From Alopecurus myosuroides (taxonomy: Eukaryota > Streptophyta > Magnoliopsida > Poales > Poaceae): a stretch of 64,000 bases of DNA. The notes beneath the pieces are model-generated. The model was not told where the DNA came from. It saw only the letters and a program-made list of their open reading frames with translations, and did not search any database. Below are positions 21,780 through 32,031 of the stretch, piece by piece. How positions within the stretch are numbered: position 1 is the stretch's first letter; the number at the start of each line of letters is the position of its first letter. The stretch covers positions 56,186,993 through 56,250,992 of the forward strand of contig CM054061.1 in NCBI GenBank assembly GCA_028641055.1, read 5' to 3'. A program made the translations under genes and the position numbers.

Positions 21780-21966
21780 ACAATTCTATGGCGCACGGTC
21801 GTGAATGGTGCGCCATAGAATTCTCTAAATTCTGTGGCGCATCTCCACGGTGATGCGCCATAGAAGTTCCTTCATGTCTATGACATGTGGCCCCGCAAAT
21901 CTGCCCACACAACACAATTCTATGGCGCATCCCTCTGTTGGTGCGCCACAAAATTCTTTTCTTGTC
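21780..21966. repeat. Internal block of CACTA subterminal-type repeats
   Basis: Three inverted pairs of TTCTATGGCGCA / TGCGCCATAGAA type occur in the middle of the element. They are interleaved with two copies of tgtctatgacatgtgg (21874 and 21964). This motif is otherwise confined to the two ends. Confidence 0.85.
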
Positions 21967-22064
21967 TATGACATGTGGACCCGCGCGCTTATCGTCCAAC
22001 ACTTAGCAAAAAATCGATCCCCTTCGTGTTCGTGCTCGTGCTCGCCGCGATCGAAGAACCCTAG

Positions 22065-22330
22065 CTAGCCCTCTCCGCCTTCGTGCTCGTGCCGCCGTGG
22101 AGCAGCCATCGAGGAGGAGGAGCCGCGCCGTCGAAGAGGAGCCATCGAGGAGGAGGAGCCGCGCGCGCCGTGACCGTCTGCATCGACCGTCGCCGTGACC
22201 GTCTGCATCGAGAAGGAGCATCGAGGAGCACATCGAGGAGGAGAGGAGGAGCCGCGCCGTCGCCGTCTGCATCGACCGCCGCCGCTCGACACCGTCTTCC
22301 TCGACGCCTTCCACCTAGGGCAGGTAAGCC
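22065..22330 (+). repeat. GC-rich imperfect tandem repeats
   Basis: Units of catcgaggaggaggagccgc and ccgtgaccgtctgcatcga recur several times. A donor-like GCAG|GTAAGC ends the block at about 22323, as in a first exon. No recognised protein. Confidence 0.6.
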
Positions 22331-24256
22331 CCCTCTTCTCCCTCTCAATGCTCGAAACAGGGATGGATCCAGCCTCCTCTCGTTTGACATGAATTATTTG
22401 CTCTGTTTTACGATCTGATGGCTGTGCACCATCATGGACCAATCAAGAATTTGACATGAATTTCCCGCAACACTATCATGCTTACCCTGTAGTTGAACAC
22501 GTGATCCATATGATTGGTAGGAGCCCGTGTAATATTATGTGTCCATGCATCAGTTCGGTTTTGGTTCTGCCATCTGCGTATCGCCAAATGCCAAAACGTT
22601 TGCATATCATCTATGTTGGGCTTGTATTTTATACCTTCAGTTTCCTCTCTTTCCTCATATTGTAACGAGTTTTGCAGTTGAGATTTTGTTTCTCCATAGT
22701 TTGTGATGTCACTGTTTGCAATGAAGATTTTGCTTGCGAGTCATAATGAAAAGTTGCTCCTCTTGTCTGAATAATACAAAGGAGTTCAAAGATGATGTAC
22801 CTGTGGTAAACTGTGCAAATACCAGGTTTTTTGTGCAGGTTTTTCTTTTTGAGATGCCAAAGTTTCGCAAGGAAGTTGATTCATTTCCTTCCGAGCGAAT
22901 TTCTGGCACTCTTAGACATAGGAAAATTAGCAAAGGTCATGCCCAAATTTTCTATGAATTTTTTTATACTTAGTAGTTTCATTTCTAGTTTCCTGGTGGT
23001 CAATAGCTCAGTTCAACTGTATGGTTGCTTAGCATAGTTGTGTTAGACTTGACAACAACCAAGGAAAACTAGTTATGTGAGTTTCTCTGCTACACTATAA
23101 GGAAAACTAGTTAGCTTTTATGTGTTGAGGTTAATGTGGCGTGGTCTGCGTCTTTTGTGGTTTACTGTGCCTGGCCTGCAGTTGATGGGGCTAGGTGGTG
23201 GTGGTTCTGATGAAATATCCCTTAGCTTGAAATGAAGCCCAATAAACTGCAAATATATTATTGCTTTTCCTTAACTTAGCTTGAAATGAAGCCTGGCATA
23301 TGAATGCTGCACGTTTTTTTTAAACTGCAAACTTTAACGAGCCATTTTTTTAAACTGCAAACTTTAGTTACAAGCCATTGCTTTTGCCCAATACAACCTC
23401 TTTAGGCGCACTCACCTATATCCACTTCTGAATTTTGCCGTCTTTGACACTTCTGAATTTTGCACTTCAAAGTTAATTGAAGTTCTAGGCTTGAACAAAG
23501 TTTAGAACTGTGCAGTTTTCATTGTTTGTCAGTGTGGTGACGAGGCTCGCCGTTGGTCTCCAGAGTTAGTGGACGACGGGTACAGTCGTCAACACTTTAC
23601 ATTTTCGACAAATCATCACATAGGCTTGCTAGCCTGGCAATCTTTACACACAATAAAAATTTAAACGTGATGGAGAATCATTGTCATCACACATCCAGAT
23701 TGGTCACGCTGAGGACGAAATGAAACTAAGAGGCAGTTAATATCATGATGAAGGTTATTCTGATTGCGCACTAAACCACCAAATCCCAACCTAGTTTCTT
23801 TGCCGCTCAGAAGATACAGGCTCTTGTAGGGATTACATACCAGAGTATTGACAAGTCGAAAGTTTTCGGAGTATAGGGAATACTGTAACCAGTTTGGCTA
23901 ATGCTGAACATGCTTACACTTCCAGTCTTGCTGAACATTTTTGTCTTTTGATAAAATCGTACACTTTCTTTGGCCTGTATTTACTCTCACAGATAAATGA
24001 CAGTTTTCTTGTAGGATGATTCATTCATTGCTTCATATATAGCCGTTAGAGCAATACCGCTCATGACCACAGTGTTCATAGCTAGCATCCACAATTTGCA
24101 GGATGGTCATGTCCATTAGATAGTTCAAAACCATATTACAGGATATGGCATAACTAGGCCCTATCAGCTGCCAGCTCCAGAGTAACAACCACTCTCAGCT
24201 GCCAGCTGGTCTGACCAAAAAAGACTTCACTGAGCTCCGAGGTTTCATCCCACCGA
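22331..24256. other. CACTA interior without an assignable gene
   Basis: Mostly AT-rich. Bases 22734-22973 form a short frame containing MPKFRKEVDSFPSERISGTL, which may be another host gene remnant, but I cannot identify it. The rest shows no repeats or genes. Confidence 0.35.
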
Positions 24257-25445
24257 TCACTTTCGAGGCCTCCCTCGCTTCCCACCTCGTCCCAACCTTC
24301 CGACTTTGAGAGCAGCAGAGACAGGGCTCTCTGCTCCCTTCTTGGGACGGCCTCTGCCTCTGCCCCTTCCCGACGGCATTGGCTCTGGAGTCGCAGTCTT
24401 GGATCCCCTGCCTCTGCTGCTTCTCGTAGACCGCCCGCGACTACCATCCACCTCCTTGGGTACGCCTTCGCTCTCATCCTCCTCTTCTGGTTCAGAATGA
24501 TGGGCGGCTGTCTTGCGCTTGTTGGACTGTGAGTTGGTGGTGGGAGTTGCTTTCTTGGTCACCTGCTCCGGTGTCTTTTCTGCTGTAGACAAACGGTTCA
24601 AACACCATTCATGCTTACATGGGGAACAAACAGAACTGTGAAAGGTAAAAAAGGCAGGGGTTTCACCGGTCTAACACAATTAAAATGTAAAACCAGCTCA
24701 GTTTCAGTTTGACCAATTTACAGATTCACACTGTAGTTGCGGTAAGAGTTAAGCATCGAATCCCAACATCTTAGGAGCACTACCACTACATAGTTTGCTT
24801 GACAACTTGACATGTAGAAATAAAGGATTGTCATTTACCAGCAATAAATAACTAAGCTAAAACTTGGGCTGTTGGGCAAACTTGAACTACGCTCGAGAAA
24901 ATATATAACATGGTAGATGTCATGTTTAAACGATATAGGGTACGTCACTGAGATGTAATTTTTTTTTGCAACTAGTACTTCCCTAGATTTCTACTACAAT
25001 CTCTCTAGTGATGTTTTAGGTTCTTAGCCTCTACATGTGGAGCAGACAACACACATAAGGACATGATCATAAAATTTAGAGCCCTAAAAGAACAGACTAA
25101 AACTAAGCACACAGAATACGTATCGAAGATAACTAACCATTAAGTTAAATAGTTCTAGGCTTCTAGCTGAATTGTCTGTTTTTAGGGTACTGAACAGTTA
25201 AACACACATGTGCTAATATTCCTAATGGTTAGTTCAGTAGGATATGGAGAAATAATTGAGCAGAAGTCTCAAGTCTCAGACCAGAGTGTGCAAGAGAACA
25301 AAAATGCTTCCCGTGTTAATGTGATCATACCGGTGTCAGTGTTTCCAACAGGCAGCAGCTTTAGTTCAACATACTGAAGCATTCCAACTCCTCTCTGCTG
25401 AATCCTCTTTTGAGTTCTGAGAAATGCCGATCGGACATCGTTCAT
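24257..25445 (-). pseudogene. Captured host gene fragment inside CACTA, two spliceable exons, AT-hook motifs
   Basis: On the minus strand a first exon (ATG at 25445 down to 25331) encodes a basic helical segment (FLRTQKRIQQRGVGMLQYVE) and ends at ACCG|GTATGA. An acceptor TCTACAG precedes a second exon (24582-24257) with matching phase. Together they keep one frame of about 146 codons. The second exon encodes a hydrophilic tail with GRGRGRPKK and GKRGRPRK, which are AT-hook-like, after an acidic EPEEEDESEG stretch. I do not recognise the parent gene; it looks like the C-terminus of a chromatin protein. The opposite orientation to the transposase and the conserved splice sites suggest genomic capture rather than retroposition. 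Confidence 0.5.
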
Positions 25446-25715
25446 TGTTGTTATTTCGTATCATAACATTGATATTGTTTACCTGACAGCTAATTTGCAG
25501 GGAGGGTATGCAGTCGATCATAATGAGTTTAGATATAATACACATAAATACATAATGTATTACATACTGTTCAACTTAAAACTAGGTATGAAAGACATCC
25601 AGTTATAGGGATTAGGAATCATACCTCATACATGAATGATAACGAAGCACTTTTGCATATTGAATAATTTGAAATCCAACTCAAAAACTCAAATTTGAAA
25701 TGTTATTACAGAAAC
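25446..25715. other. Spacer between captured fragment and second CACTA gene
   Basis: AT-rich; ends in an acceptor-like TTATTACAG (25711) just before the ATG at 25716, suggesting a 5' UTR intron. Confidence 0.4.
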
Positions 25716-28700
25716 ATGTCTGGCTCTTCCAAGCACGGGTCCGTGCCCGAAGCCGGTGCCGAGGAAGAGGGCTGGGATGCCCACGCTGCAACCAGAATTC
25801 AGGAAGAGGACCGGGAGGACGGCGGTGATATTGATTGGGGGTACTTGGAGGAAGAGGACCAGGATGACAGCACCGATGGTGGCGGCACTGACCACACGGC
25901 GGCTGGTGGTAGCGGCGACGCCGCCCCGACGACCGATAAGAAGGATAAGAAGCCTCGGGCCCCAAGGAAGGATCGTAGGCCGCAAGTGCTCACGAACGTC
26001 ACTGATACAATCACCGAGGTCTCGCCGAGTGGCCTACCATTGGCGCCTGAAGCAGTTTCCTCAGGGTACGGCATGCAGCTAGGGTGCATCGTGCGGGGAA
26101 GCATGTCGATCAACACGACGGACCTTAGAAGCAGCGAAAACAAGGCTTTGGTCGAAATCCTCCTGAAGAAGCTTCACCAGCGATACACGTTCCCGGAGCC
26201 GTTCAACAAAAGGGTGGACTCTTTAGCCATCACGAAGATGAGCACCGCGTTGAGCAGCTGGAAATCCCGGGTGAAGAAGAAGATCGCGAAAGGTAAAAGC
26301 TGGGAGGAGATCCGTCGCACAGACCCGACGCTCGAGAAAGAAGATTTCGACATACTGAAGGCGTACATGAACACCGAGGAGTGTAAAAAATGGACAAAAT
26401 GGGGGGAGGATATGCGGGAACAAAACATAGGGCACCAACATTGCGGAAGCGGTGGTTACCGAGGAAAACAGGCTGTTTGGGAGAAGGAGGACCGCGAGAT
26501 GGAACATCTCGGAAAAGATAACCCCTGGCACAAAATCACGGATATACAAGTTAGGAACTTTGTCCGGTCCCGGTACTTCTTAGACTGGAAGACGGGGGAA
26601 TTCGTGACGAAAGACCAGGACGTGAAGGAATTCGAGAAACATTTGGTAAGGACACATATATCTCAAGTACATGTATATTGCATTGATCTAATAATTAGAT
26701 AATGGGCTCACCTTAATTTCCTTTTGTCCGAAGGAGAGGGAGTTGCGGAAATCTGACCACTCGTCCGAAGGGTCGACGGGTCGGTGGGACACGCCTTTCA
26801 ACAGGGCGAAGAACGCATACAAGAAAAGGCCGTTGGATGCCCCGCCGACGTCAGCTGGCCGTATCTCCGGCTTTGGGCTAAACATGAAGGTAGCCGAGTA
26901 CTACGCATCAGATGCCAAGTCGTCCAGAAAGAAGAGGAAGACGACATCGACTAAGGATGATGAGGAGGTCGCGGAGCTGAAGAAGAAGATGGCGGCTCTA
27001 GAGAAGAAACTTGAGAGCAGAGAGGTGGACCCCGACACGCTCAATAAATTAGTGGATCAGAGGCTCAAGGAAGTCATCCCCGCTGGGTTGATGGAGGGGA
27101 TAGCTTCTTGGAATGCGGGGGGTCAAATTGGACCGATCCATCTGCCCACCTTCGTCGGCAGCAACTCAAGCATGAACCAGCAAGTGCCGCCGCAACAGCT
27201 GACCCCCCCAGACGCCGGCGCCGCTCCTTCTGGTCACATCGGCGCCCCCTTCCGCAGCAATGCCGAAGAATGATGGGCCGGCCGCCGGCACCGTCGCCCT
27301 TGTCTCGACACCCGCCGAGCTCGACGCCATCACCAAGGTAACTAATTAGTTAGTCGTGATCTAACTACGCCTTCTCAAGATGACTGTCATCTCATGATGC
27401 CTGGTATGTTGCCCAACAGGACGAACCTTGCGTACTCCTGCATCGCGTGGTGCCCGGCGGAGAGTTGGTGGATGTTGCTACCGGCACTATTATACAACCG
27501 AGGGAACGCACTATGCACCACTCTCAAATGGACGAGAACGTGATGAAGGTGAAGTTGGCCAATGTAGTGCCGGAGTATCGCGACGTCCTCCCCCCTTTCA
27601 ACCTCCAGGCTGCGACGAGGAGGACACCTTGGTACTTGGAGACTGCACGACTTGGGTGATGAAATGGCCGAAGAGCCAGATTCGTCTTGGGGGGGGGGTC
27701 TTGTGATCAAGCGCAACATCGGCGCCACATCCCCTATGGCCCCGCTCAATAAGATCGTCCGGCCCACGAAGCAAAGAGCCCTCCAGACAGCACCCAAGGC
27801 CGCCGCCCCTCAGAAGGAAACGGTAGTCGTCGCCACCACCACCCAGAAGGAACCGGCGGTTGTTGCCACCACCACAAGGCACATAGTGTTGTTGGGAAAT
27901 ATGCCGCAACGACCGGCCAAAAGATCATTAAATGCAGTTGTGCCTCAACCGCCGGCATCATAGCCGCCGTCACCACCAAAGGACGTGGACAACCCGTTAG
28001 CTGGAGCCGGTGTCGATGACTATCATTACGATGACAATGTAGACATCAATGCCTACCTCAACACGGGCTACAGCCAAGATAGGTACATGCCTGATATGGA
28101 TCGTGACGATGAAGCCTTCCGCAGTCACGACGATCAACCTAGGCGTACTGAAGTCACGTAGCGCCTGACCTACCCGGAGGGTACAGTATTCAGCCCTGGC
28201 ACACTGCATAAGACAATCGTAGGGTCGTCCCGAGCACCCGCACCTCCAGCTCCCGCAGCAGATCAGGACACCCCCAGCAAGAAGATTAGGAAGAGACCTG
28301 CTAAAAAGGTCCAGCATACTAAGATCTTGGCCGACGCCGTGGTACGACCCCGTAAGGATGGCTTGACCCGCTTGCATGAAGCTGGGAAACCGATACTGGG
28401 TCCGGACGAGATACAAGGGGCAACTGGACCAATGCTCACATTGCAGAACATTATCGTGATGCTAGAGGGCCTCCTTCTTAAAGAAGAGTCTACAAATTAC
28501 CCGGCGTTCGTGGTCAAGGTGCCAGAGGGCCCGGACTTCGTCCATGAAGACCCCGCGGGACTGTTCTTCATAGCGTACGAGGATATCTTCAATCTGTTTC
28601 ACTCGAGACGGCTGGACTATAACTTGGTCCGCCTATACGCGCTTAATGCTCAGCTGCAGATCCAGCGAGAGTTACCCCCGTATGTTATGGTAGCGGATCC

Positions 28701-29498
28701 CTACTACATGCGTGATAGCCAGCTGGAGGAAGGATCAAGTTCACGGACCAAGGCAGTGAAGTACCTCGAGAGCTTCATGTTGAGAAACAGTGAGAACAAG
28801 AGGGACATTCTTTTGCCTGTCTTTCCCGAGTAAGTCTCGCGACCGTCGTGGCTAATGTTTTTTTTCTAGATTTCATCCATTGCTTATCCTGGATTCGATT
28901 GCATGTGTTGAGCAGGGACACATACTGCACACTCATCGTGCTTTGCCCAAAGTGGTCACTAGCCGAGTACTTCGACTCGTCGAATAAGACGAAGAAGAAA
29001 GACTACACCAGAATAAGGAGTGTTCTCGATGAGGCTCTCAACGGCTACGCCCAAAATGGAGGCACATTCGAAAAGAAACAAGAATGTATCAGGCCGGCTA
29101 CTGGCAAATACGGGTTCAGGCACGTGACCGAGTTCCCCTGCATCAAGCAGCCGGCTTGGAGCACAAAGGAGGCCTTCTATGCCCTCCATCACCTCAAAGG
29201 GATTGTCCGCGATGCAAATAATATGAATCATCCTTCTAAACTCCAAGACTGGTCCAACAAAATGGCGGGGGAAATCTCACAGGAAGATCTTATGCAAGAT
29301 TTTCATCGTATCAAAGTCAAGTTGTCGGAGATAATCATTGAAGATGTCAACAAAAAGGGAGGGTCCTTGAACCAGCCCATAGGGTTATGCCAGAGGGATA
29401 TCCAGGAACACCTAGAGCGGCAGGCTGATCGTAGGTCGTGGATGACGAAGGAGCTATATAAGCCGTTTCCGGCGCCTCTCCAGAAGAGGTATCGTTGA
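25716..29498 (+). pseudogene. Second CACTA gene: TNPD-like N-terminal part and Ulp1-like C-terminal part, broken
   Basis: Exon 1 (25716-26645) encodes an acidic start, DKKDKKPRAPRKDRRPQV, and a plant transposase-like helical region ending at CATTTG|GTAAGG. Exon 2 starts at 26734 and carries a coiled coil (AELKKKMAALEKKLESRE). Frame changes near 27265, 27612 and the G run at 27690-27700, plus in-frame TAG at 27961-27963 and 28159-28161, break the middle part. From 28164 a Ulp1/C48 peptidase-like domain follows, with an intron at 28830-28915: YNLVRLYALNAQLQ, TLIVLCPKWSLAEYFDS and AFYALHHLKGI. In CACTA relatives this gene supplies the subterminal-repeat binder, and some carry a Ulp1-like domain. 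The expected catalytic His and Cys are not visible here (see findings). Confidence 0.7.
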
Positions 29499-29508
29499 TT
29501 GAGGTGTG

Positions 29509-29712
29509 CGTAGCTAGCTACTATTAGTTTGTTTAACAAAATTTGCTTACCTTATATATGCCTAGCTACTATATTAGTTTAGCTCTAAACTTAGGCCTAG
29601 CTAGCTACTATTAGTTTGCTCTAAACTTAGGCCTAGCTAGCTACTATTAGTTAGCTCTAAACTTAATTAGGCCTAGCTAGCTACTATTAGTTAGCTCTAA
29701 ACTTAGGCCTAG
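29509..29712 (+). repeat. Tandem repeat of about 36 bp
   Basis: Four to five copies of a unit containing cctagctagctactattag followed by ctctaaacttagg, with small indels, lie between the second CACTA gene and the small membrane-anchored ORF. Confidence 0.85.
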
Positions 29713-29831
29713 TTTTATGTTGTATATCTTTGATGCTTATTTTTGTTTCCTTAGTTGTTTTTGGTGAACATATATGCCTTGGTTGTTTTTTGCATTATAC
29801 TTACTAAAATGCTTTGTGTCTATCTATATAG

Positions 29832-30074
29832 ATGACGTACTACGTGGTGTTCGAGGGTCGGGTTCCAGGAGTCTATGACGAGTGGAAGGACTGTAAAGCA
29901 CAGGTGGACAAGTTCAGCGGCAACTGCTATAAAGGATACGAGACTAGACACGAGGCGGTTGCGAAGTGGAGGGACCACCAGTCGAAACAGAAGAACAAGA
30001 TGAAGACCTTCATCAAGCTACCGTTCTTGCTCACCATCGTCGCCGTGCTTGTAGTCTATTTCATCTTAGCTTAG
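29832..30074 (+). CDS. Small CACTA-borne protein: RNase H1 N-terminal hybrid-binding domain plus C-terminal membrane helix
   Basis: The intact 80-codon frame starts with YYVVFEGRVPGVYDEW, then FSGNCYKGYETRHEAVAKW. This is the fold signature of the RNase H1 N-terminal hybrid-binding domain, which grips RNA/DNA hybrids or double-stranded RNA. No RNase H catalytic domain follows; instead a basic linker (KQKNKMK) leads into about 20 hydrophobic residues (FLLTIVAVLVVYFILA) at the very C-terminus, a tail-anchor-like helix. The ATG directly follows an acceptor-like TATATAG, so an upstream intron is possible. It lies 330 bp after the second CACTA gene and about 270 bp before the 3' subterminal repeats. 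Domain call is from sequence; membrane anchoring and any role in transposition are inference. Confidence 0.75.
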   Translation: MTYYVVFEGRVPGVYDEWKDCKAQVDKFSGNCYKGYETRHEAVAKWRDHQSKQKNKMKTFIKLPFLLTIVAVLVVYFILA

Positions 30075-30346
30075 GCATTTGTAACTTGACAACTCGAGTA
30101 ACTATGTGGTGACATGACAATAATTATTCGATGATGTGTTTGACAACTCGAGTAACTATGTGATCACTTTGAGCCAAATTCGATACTTTGCACTATGTAT
30201 CACTATTGTGATTAAGTAACTTTATAAAATATCAGTAGTATGTTATATATTGTCAAATATCACTGTTGTGTATAATTCCTGTATAATTCCTGTATATTCA
30301 AACTGTATACAGCAGAAACAAATTAAATTTCGAAAAACATCATCCT

Positions 30347-30590
30347 TTTCTGTGGCGCACCAGTAAATCTTTCTGTGGCGCACCTTATTTCTGTGGCGCA
30401 TCACCTACGGGTGCGCCATAGAATCAGCTATTCATTCTGTGGCGCATGTTGCTGGTGCGCCATAGAATGCTCCTTTCTGTGGCGCAGGTTGTAGGTGCGC
30501 CATAGAAGTAAGTATTTCTGTGGCGCACGGGATTGGTGCGCCACAGAAAATATTTTCGTGGCGTGTGAATCTCTTTTTGGTGCGCCACTG
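30347..30590. repeat. CACTA 3' subterminal repeats
   Basis: About ten copies of TTTCTGTGGCGCA or complement, again as close inverted pairs (for example around 30385-30422 and 30435-30468). Confidence 0.9.
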
Positions 30591-31044
30591 ATGAAGGGAT
30601 CTGTACTAGTGGCTCGCTGATGTTGGGGAGGCCAAATCTACAACGATGGCGATGCTACTTCAGTACAAGTTCATGCTGGCGGTGGGGCATGTGAGGCTAT
30701 CCCAATCGATTTGGCAGCGAGATTTGGCGGGGCCTCGGTTGCAGCGGGAGGGAGGAGGATTCGTCGGTGGGTTTTGGGAGCAGAGGGCGATGTCGGACGG
30801 TCGAATATGGGTCAAAGAATGCGGGACAATAGCAGGGAAGGGAAATTTCGGCAGTTGTCGTGCATGCGGAGGAGAAGTATTGATAGGGAGGGTATCAGAT
30901 GCGGCAGAGAGGGAGAAAATCCGGGGCAGCCTCAAAAAAGGTATAATGTAGGGATCTCCTGGAGAAACTTTTTTTGTCTCTCGTTCCCTAAAAGCCGTCT
31001 TTTTAGGAAACCACTGCTAAAACTGGGCATCTGAGATGCTCTTA

Positions 31045-31837
31045 TGTGTAATTATATGTATCGGTGTTCTTCCATACCAAGGCCTTATCAACGCAACGTA
31101 GGTTAAGTTATGCATTCTTATACAATTTTCCCTTTTTTGTGTAATTCCACTTTTCAAATTATGACTTGGCTTGTAGTTTTGAAACTTCCACATGTCTTGC
31201 ATGGTGTTTTTCTCTTGAAGAAAGTCACGCTAACAAAAGAATTTTGACCCAAAAAATAAAGAAAGCTTGAAAATATACAGAAAATGAAAACAGAGGCCGT
31301 GGTACATATAGCTCGGGTTTTCAAAGAAATTTGAATCTACATTTTTTATGTTGCAAAAAATAAAAATAAAACACACGCGTAGATAATATCAAAGATCTAC
31401 CATTGTGCAAATTTTTAAATCTTACCAAACTTGTAATTTTTATGTATCCTAGAATGGTATGAATTTTTCTTTTAAATTTTACACCATGGTATTTGTCCAT
31501 TTTATCTACATGTAGGACCTTTTCAAGTTTTTTGAAACATTGCATTTTTTTTGGAAACGAAGCTATACGTAGCTCGGCCTACAAAATGTCGCTCTTTGTA
31601 ATCCATTGCTATTATATCTCTAAGAATGTGTGTTCATCAAAATTTTCTAAGCCTTTTATTTCTCAGCTGACATTTCCAAAAAAAAAAAAACAATCGGGTG
31701 GATATCGGAACTATCATTAACATCCACGAAAAATTGCTACAGGTAAAATAATTTTGGACTGAAACTCTAAAACCAGATAATTAAGACGTGTGGTTTGTCC
31801 CTAACAGAAATCAACCTATGACGTGGTGGAAAGACTC
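31045..31837. other. AT-rich spacer, no gene seen
   Basis: Between the right end of the PIF-like element and the 3' end of the LINE. Short frames only; no recognised repeat. Confidence 0.45.
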
Positions 31838-32031
31838 TCTTTCTCTCTTTTTGAATTTCAATATAACTATATAAGCAAGTCAGAAAGCCGCCTCATTAAA
31901 AACCTTCCAGTCCCCTAAGGTACCCTGGGTAGGAAAAGAGTGCGTCAAGAACTTGCTGCTGCAACAACTCAGTCTGGTTTACATTCCTTTCTGATACAGG
32001 CATCAAGAAAGGTAGGGGTATAATTAACCCA

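Larger units (their letters stand above)
17091..30611 (+). mobile_element. CACTA (En/Spm) transposon, 13.5 kb
   Basis: Starts CACTAGTAGGGAAATG and ends ATCTGTACTAGTG. The 3-bp target duplication GCT is at 17088-17090 and 30612-30614. Subterminal repeats built on TTCTGTGGCGCA and its complement fill both ends. Genes in order are the Tnp2 transposase (18000-21452), a minus-strand captured fragment (24257-25445), a TNPD-like/Ulp1-like gene (25716-29498) and a small hybrid-binding-domain protein (29832-30074). The transposase and second gene are broken, so the copy is likely inactive on its own, but complete ends mean it could still be mobilised. Confidence 0.95.
15882..31041. mobile_element. Probable PIF-like element split by the CACTA transposon
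   Basis: The left end GAGCATCTCTAATCGGATGCC and the reverse complement of the right end, GAGCATCTCAGATGCCC, share a 9-bp terminus and related subterminal bases. TTA flanks both sides (15879-15881 and 31042-31044). Removing the CACTA and one copy of its target duplication leaves about 1.6 kb, part of which is an LTR remnant. The short TIR match makes this less certain than the other TTA-flanked elements. Confidence 0.5.

Noticed and set aside
22003..22442. Arg/Ser-rich frames on the minus strand
   Set aside because: Compositional frames in a GC-rich repeat block.
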